A stretch of 64,000 bases of DNA, taken from Azospirillum halopraeferens DSM 3675. GTDB lineage: Bacteria > Pseudomonadota > Alphaproteobacteria > Azospirillales > Azospirillaceae. The translations under genes were made by a program, and so were the position numbers. A model generated the notes under the pieces. The model did no database searches. It saw nothing but the letters and a program-made list of their open reading frames with translations, and was not told where the DNA came from. Below are positions 62,907 to 64,000 of this stretch, one piece after another. Position 1 is the stretch's first letter. Every line of letters starts with the position of its first letter. The stretch spans positions 281,580 through 345,579 of the forward strand of contig NZ_AUCF01000006.1 in assembly GCF_000429625.1 (NCBI RefSeq), in the 5' to 3' direction.

Positions 62907-63700
62907 GCGACGTCCTCACCCGCATCTGCGACGACAAGCGCGCTCTGGTCGCCGCCCGCAAGTTCGCCCGCCCCGCGGCCGACGTGGAGGCGCTGGCGCG
63001 CAACGCTCCGCCGCCGCGCGGCTTCGCCGCCGCCCTGACCCGCGCGGTGGCCGAGGGCCGCTACGGCCTGATCGCCGAGATCAAGAAGGCCAGCCCGTCC
63101 AAGGGAATCATCCGCGCCGACTTCGACCCGCCGGCGCTGGCGCGTGCCTACGCGCTGGGCGGCGCCACCTGCCTGTCCGTGCTGACCGACGAGCCCTATT
63201 TCCACGGCCGGGACGAGTATCTGGTGGCGGCCCGCGCCGCCGTACCTCTGCCGGTGCTGCGCAAGGACTTCATGGTCGACACCTACCAGGTGGCGGAGGC
63301 GCGGGCGCTGGGCGCCGACTGCATCCTGCTGATCATGGCCGCCCTCGACGACGCCCGCGCGGCCGACCTGGCCGCCGCCGCCCGCCACTGGGGCATGGAC
63401 GTGCTGGTGGAGGTCCACGACCGCCCGGAACTGGACCGCGCCCTCACCCTGGACGCCGACCTGATCGGGGTGAACAACCGCAACCTCAAGACCCTGTCCA
63501 TCGACCTGGCGACGACGGAGGATCTGGCACCGCACGTTCCCGCCGGCCGCACCCTGGTGGCGGAGAGCGGCCTGAACGGCCCCGCCGATCTTGCCCGCAT
63601 GGCCGCCGCGGGGGCGCGCTGCTTCCTGGTGGGCGAATCGCTGATGCGGCAGGACGACGTGGCGGCCGCCACGCGCGCCCTGTTGGCGCCCCCGGCGTGA
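62903..63700 (+). CDS. trpC: TrpC, indole-3-glycerol-phosphate synthase
   Basis: TrpC converts carboxyphenylamino-deoxyribulose phosphate to indole-3-glycerol phosphate. The 265-residue TIM barrel has [15 protein letters not shown] with the catalytic Lys, [53 protein letters not shown], and [15 protein letters not shown]. It overlaps trpD by ATGA and is not fused to TrpF. The next gene, a GNAT acetyltransferase, begins 14 bp after its stop, whereas moaC is the usual neighbour in many alphaproteobacteria. Confidence 0.97.
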   Translation: MSDVLTRICDDKRALVAARKFARPAADVEALARNAPPPRGFAAALTRAVAEGRYGLIAEIKKASPSKGIIRADFDPPALARAYALGGATCLSVLTDEPYFHGRDEYLVAARAAVPLPVLRKDFMVDTYQVAEARALGADCILLIMAALDDARAADLAAAARHWGMDVLVEVHDRPELDRALTLDADLIGVNNRNLKTLSIDLATTEDLAPHVPAGRTLVAESGLNGPADLARMAAAGARCFLVGESLMRQDDVAAATRALLAPPA

Positions 63701-63714
63701 CGGAGGCCACTCCC

Positions 63715-64000
63715 ATGGACTCCTGCGTAATCGCCGCGGAAAGCCCGCTCACGCCCGAGGTCGTGCGACTGATCGCCGACCTGGACGACCACCTCAACGC
63801 CCTCTACCCGGCGGAGGAGAACCACCTGCTCGACCCGGCCACGCTGGCGGCGCCCGACGTCCGCTTCTTCGTGGCGCGGCGGGACGGGACGGCGGTGGGG
63901 TGCGGCGCGCTGCGCGTCGACGACGCCGCCGGCTACGGCGAGGTGAAGCGCATGTACGTGCACCCCAACGCGCGCGGCGCCGGCATCGGCCGGCGGCTGC
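63715..64000 (+). CDS. GNAT-family N-acetyltransferase (cut off by window edge)
   Basis: The first 95 codons of a GNAT protein are visible. They include RFFVARRDGTAVGCGALRV, GEVKRMYVHPNARGAGIGRRL with the acetyl-CoA-binding R/Q-x-x-G-x-G/A motif, and a LIADLDDHLNALYPAEEN start typical of the family. ATG 63715 has GGAGG eight bases upstream. A GTG at 63697 overlapping the trpC stop is an alternative. The acceptor is unknown and the C-terminal half lies outside the window. Confidence 0.88.
   Translation, partial: MDSCVIAAESPLTPEVVRLIADLDDHLNALYPAEENHLLDPATLAAPDVRFFVARRDGTAVGCGALRVDDAAGYGEVKRMYVHPNARGAGIGRRL

Overview
The window is chromosomal DNA from a GC-rich alphaproteobacterium, most likely of the order Rhodospirillales (Azospirillaceae-like). 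The best evidence is the minus-strand gene order ftsB, pdhA, pdhB, pdhC, lpd, lipA, ratA, then plus-strand ispDF and cinA, then minus-strand dusB, ntrB, ntrC, ntrY. This is a familiar alphaproteobacterial backbone. Other signs are an E1-beta subunit with its own lipoyl domain, a fused ispDF gene, and a PraR-type regulator. Translational coupling by ATGA, GTGA or TGATG overlaps is very common here.

Layout. Positions 1-5.6 kb hold the nitrogen regulators NtrY (cut by the window edge), NtrC and NtrB with DusB. From 5.7 to 8.4 kb are a CcsA-like membrane protein, IspDF and a CinA-type amidase. From 8.4 to 12.2 kb are an ECF42-type sigma factor with its DGPF/YCII partner, RatA/Coq10, LipA and a DUF29 protein. 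From 12.2 to 18.5 kb are the pyruvate dehydrogenase genes and FtsB. From 18.7 to 22.9 kb are a small lipoprotein, a thioesterase, ParE, and a polyamine-type deacetylase coupled to a receiver protein. From 23 to 31.7 kb is an exopolysaccharide locus: a very large SLBB export protein, three glycosyltransferases, a Wzz-like protein, an O-antigen polymerase/ligase-like protein, and an embedded XRE regulator. From 31.9 to 38.2 kb are an ArsR/PLP-dehydratase pair, an aspartoacylase-like protein, a uracil/xanthine permease, a YchJ-like protein, a broken DUF4276 gene, a YkgJ-type protein and a double cold-shock protein. From 38.2 to 43.3 kb a Tat-targeted type II sulfide:quinone reductase with a DUF5368 partner is divergent from a TRAP transporter, with an FNR-like box between them. 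At 43.4-45.8 kb is a TPR/OGT-type glycosyltransferase.

Three tRNA genes (Leu-CAG, Gly-GCC, Arg-ACG) form a minus-strand operon near 46.2 kb with a visible promoter. An SDR, OxyR with both redox cysteines, a fused ammonium transporter/chemotaxis transducer and a PilZ protein follow. From 52 to 56 kb are small lipoproteins, an exported chorismate mutase, FolK, a divergent FolB-like protein and small membrane or hypothetical proteins. From 56 to 58 kb is a copper module (CopZ-like chaperone, CueR with a textbook operator, and a coupled divergent polysaccharide deacetylase).

At 58.3-59.5 kb lies a gene closely resembling florfenicol/chloramphenicol exporter floR. Its base composition looks different from its neighbours, and it is flanked by hairpins, a 12-bp direct repeat and a decayed LysR-like fragment, so it is the best candidate for horizontal transfer. 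The window ends with an amidotransferase, a MOSC protein, the trpG-trpD-trpC operon and the start of a GNAT acetyltransferase. No CRISPR array, intact insertion sequence or rRNA gene was seen.
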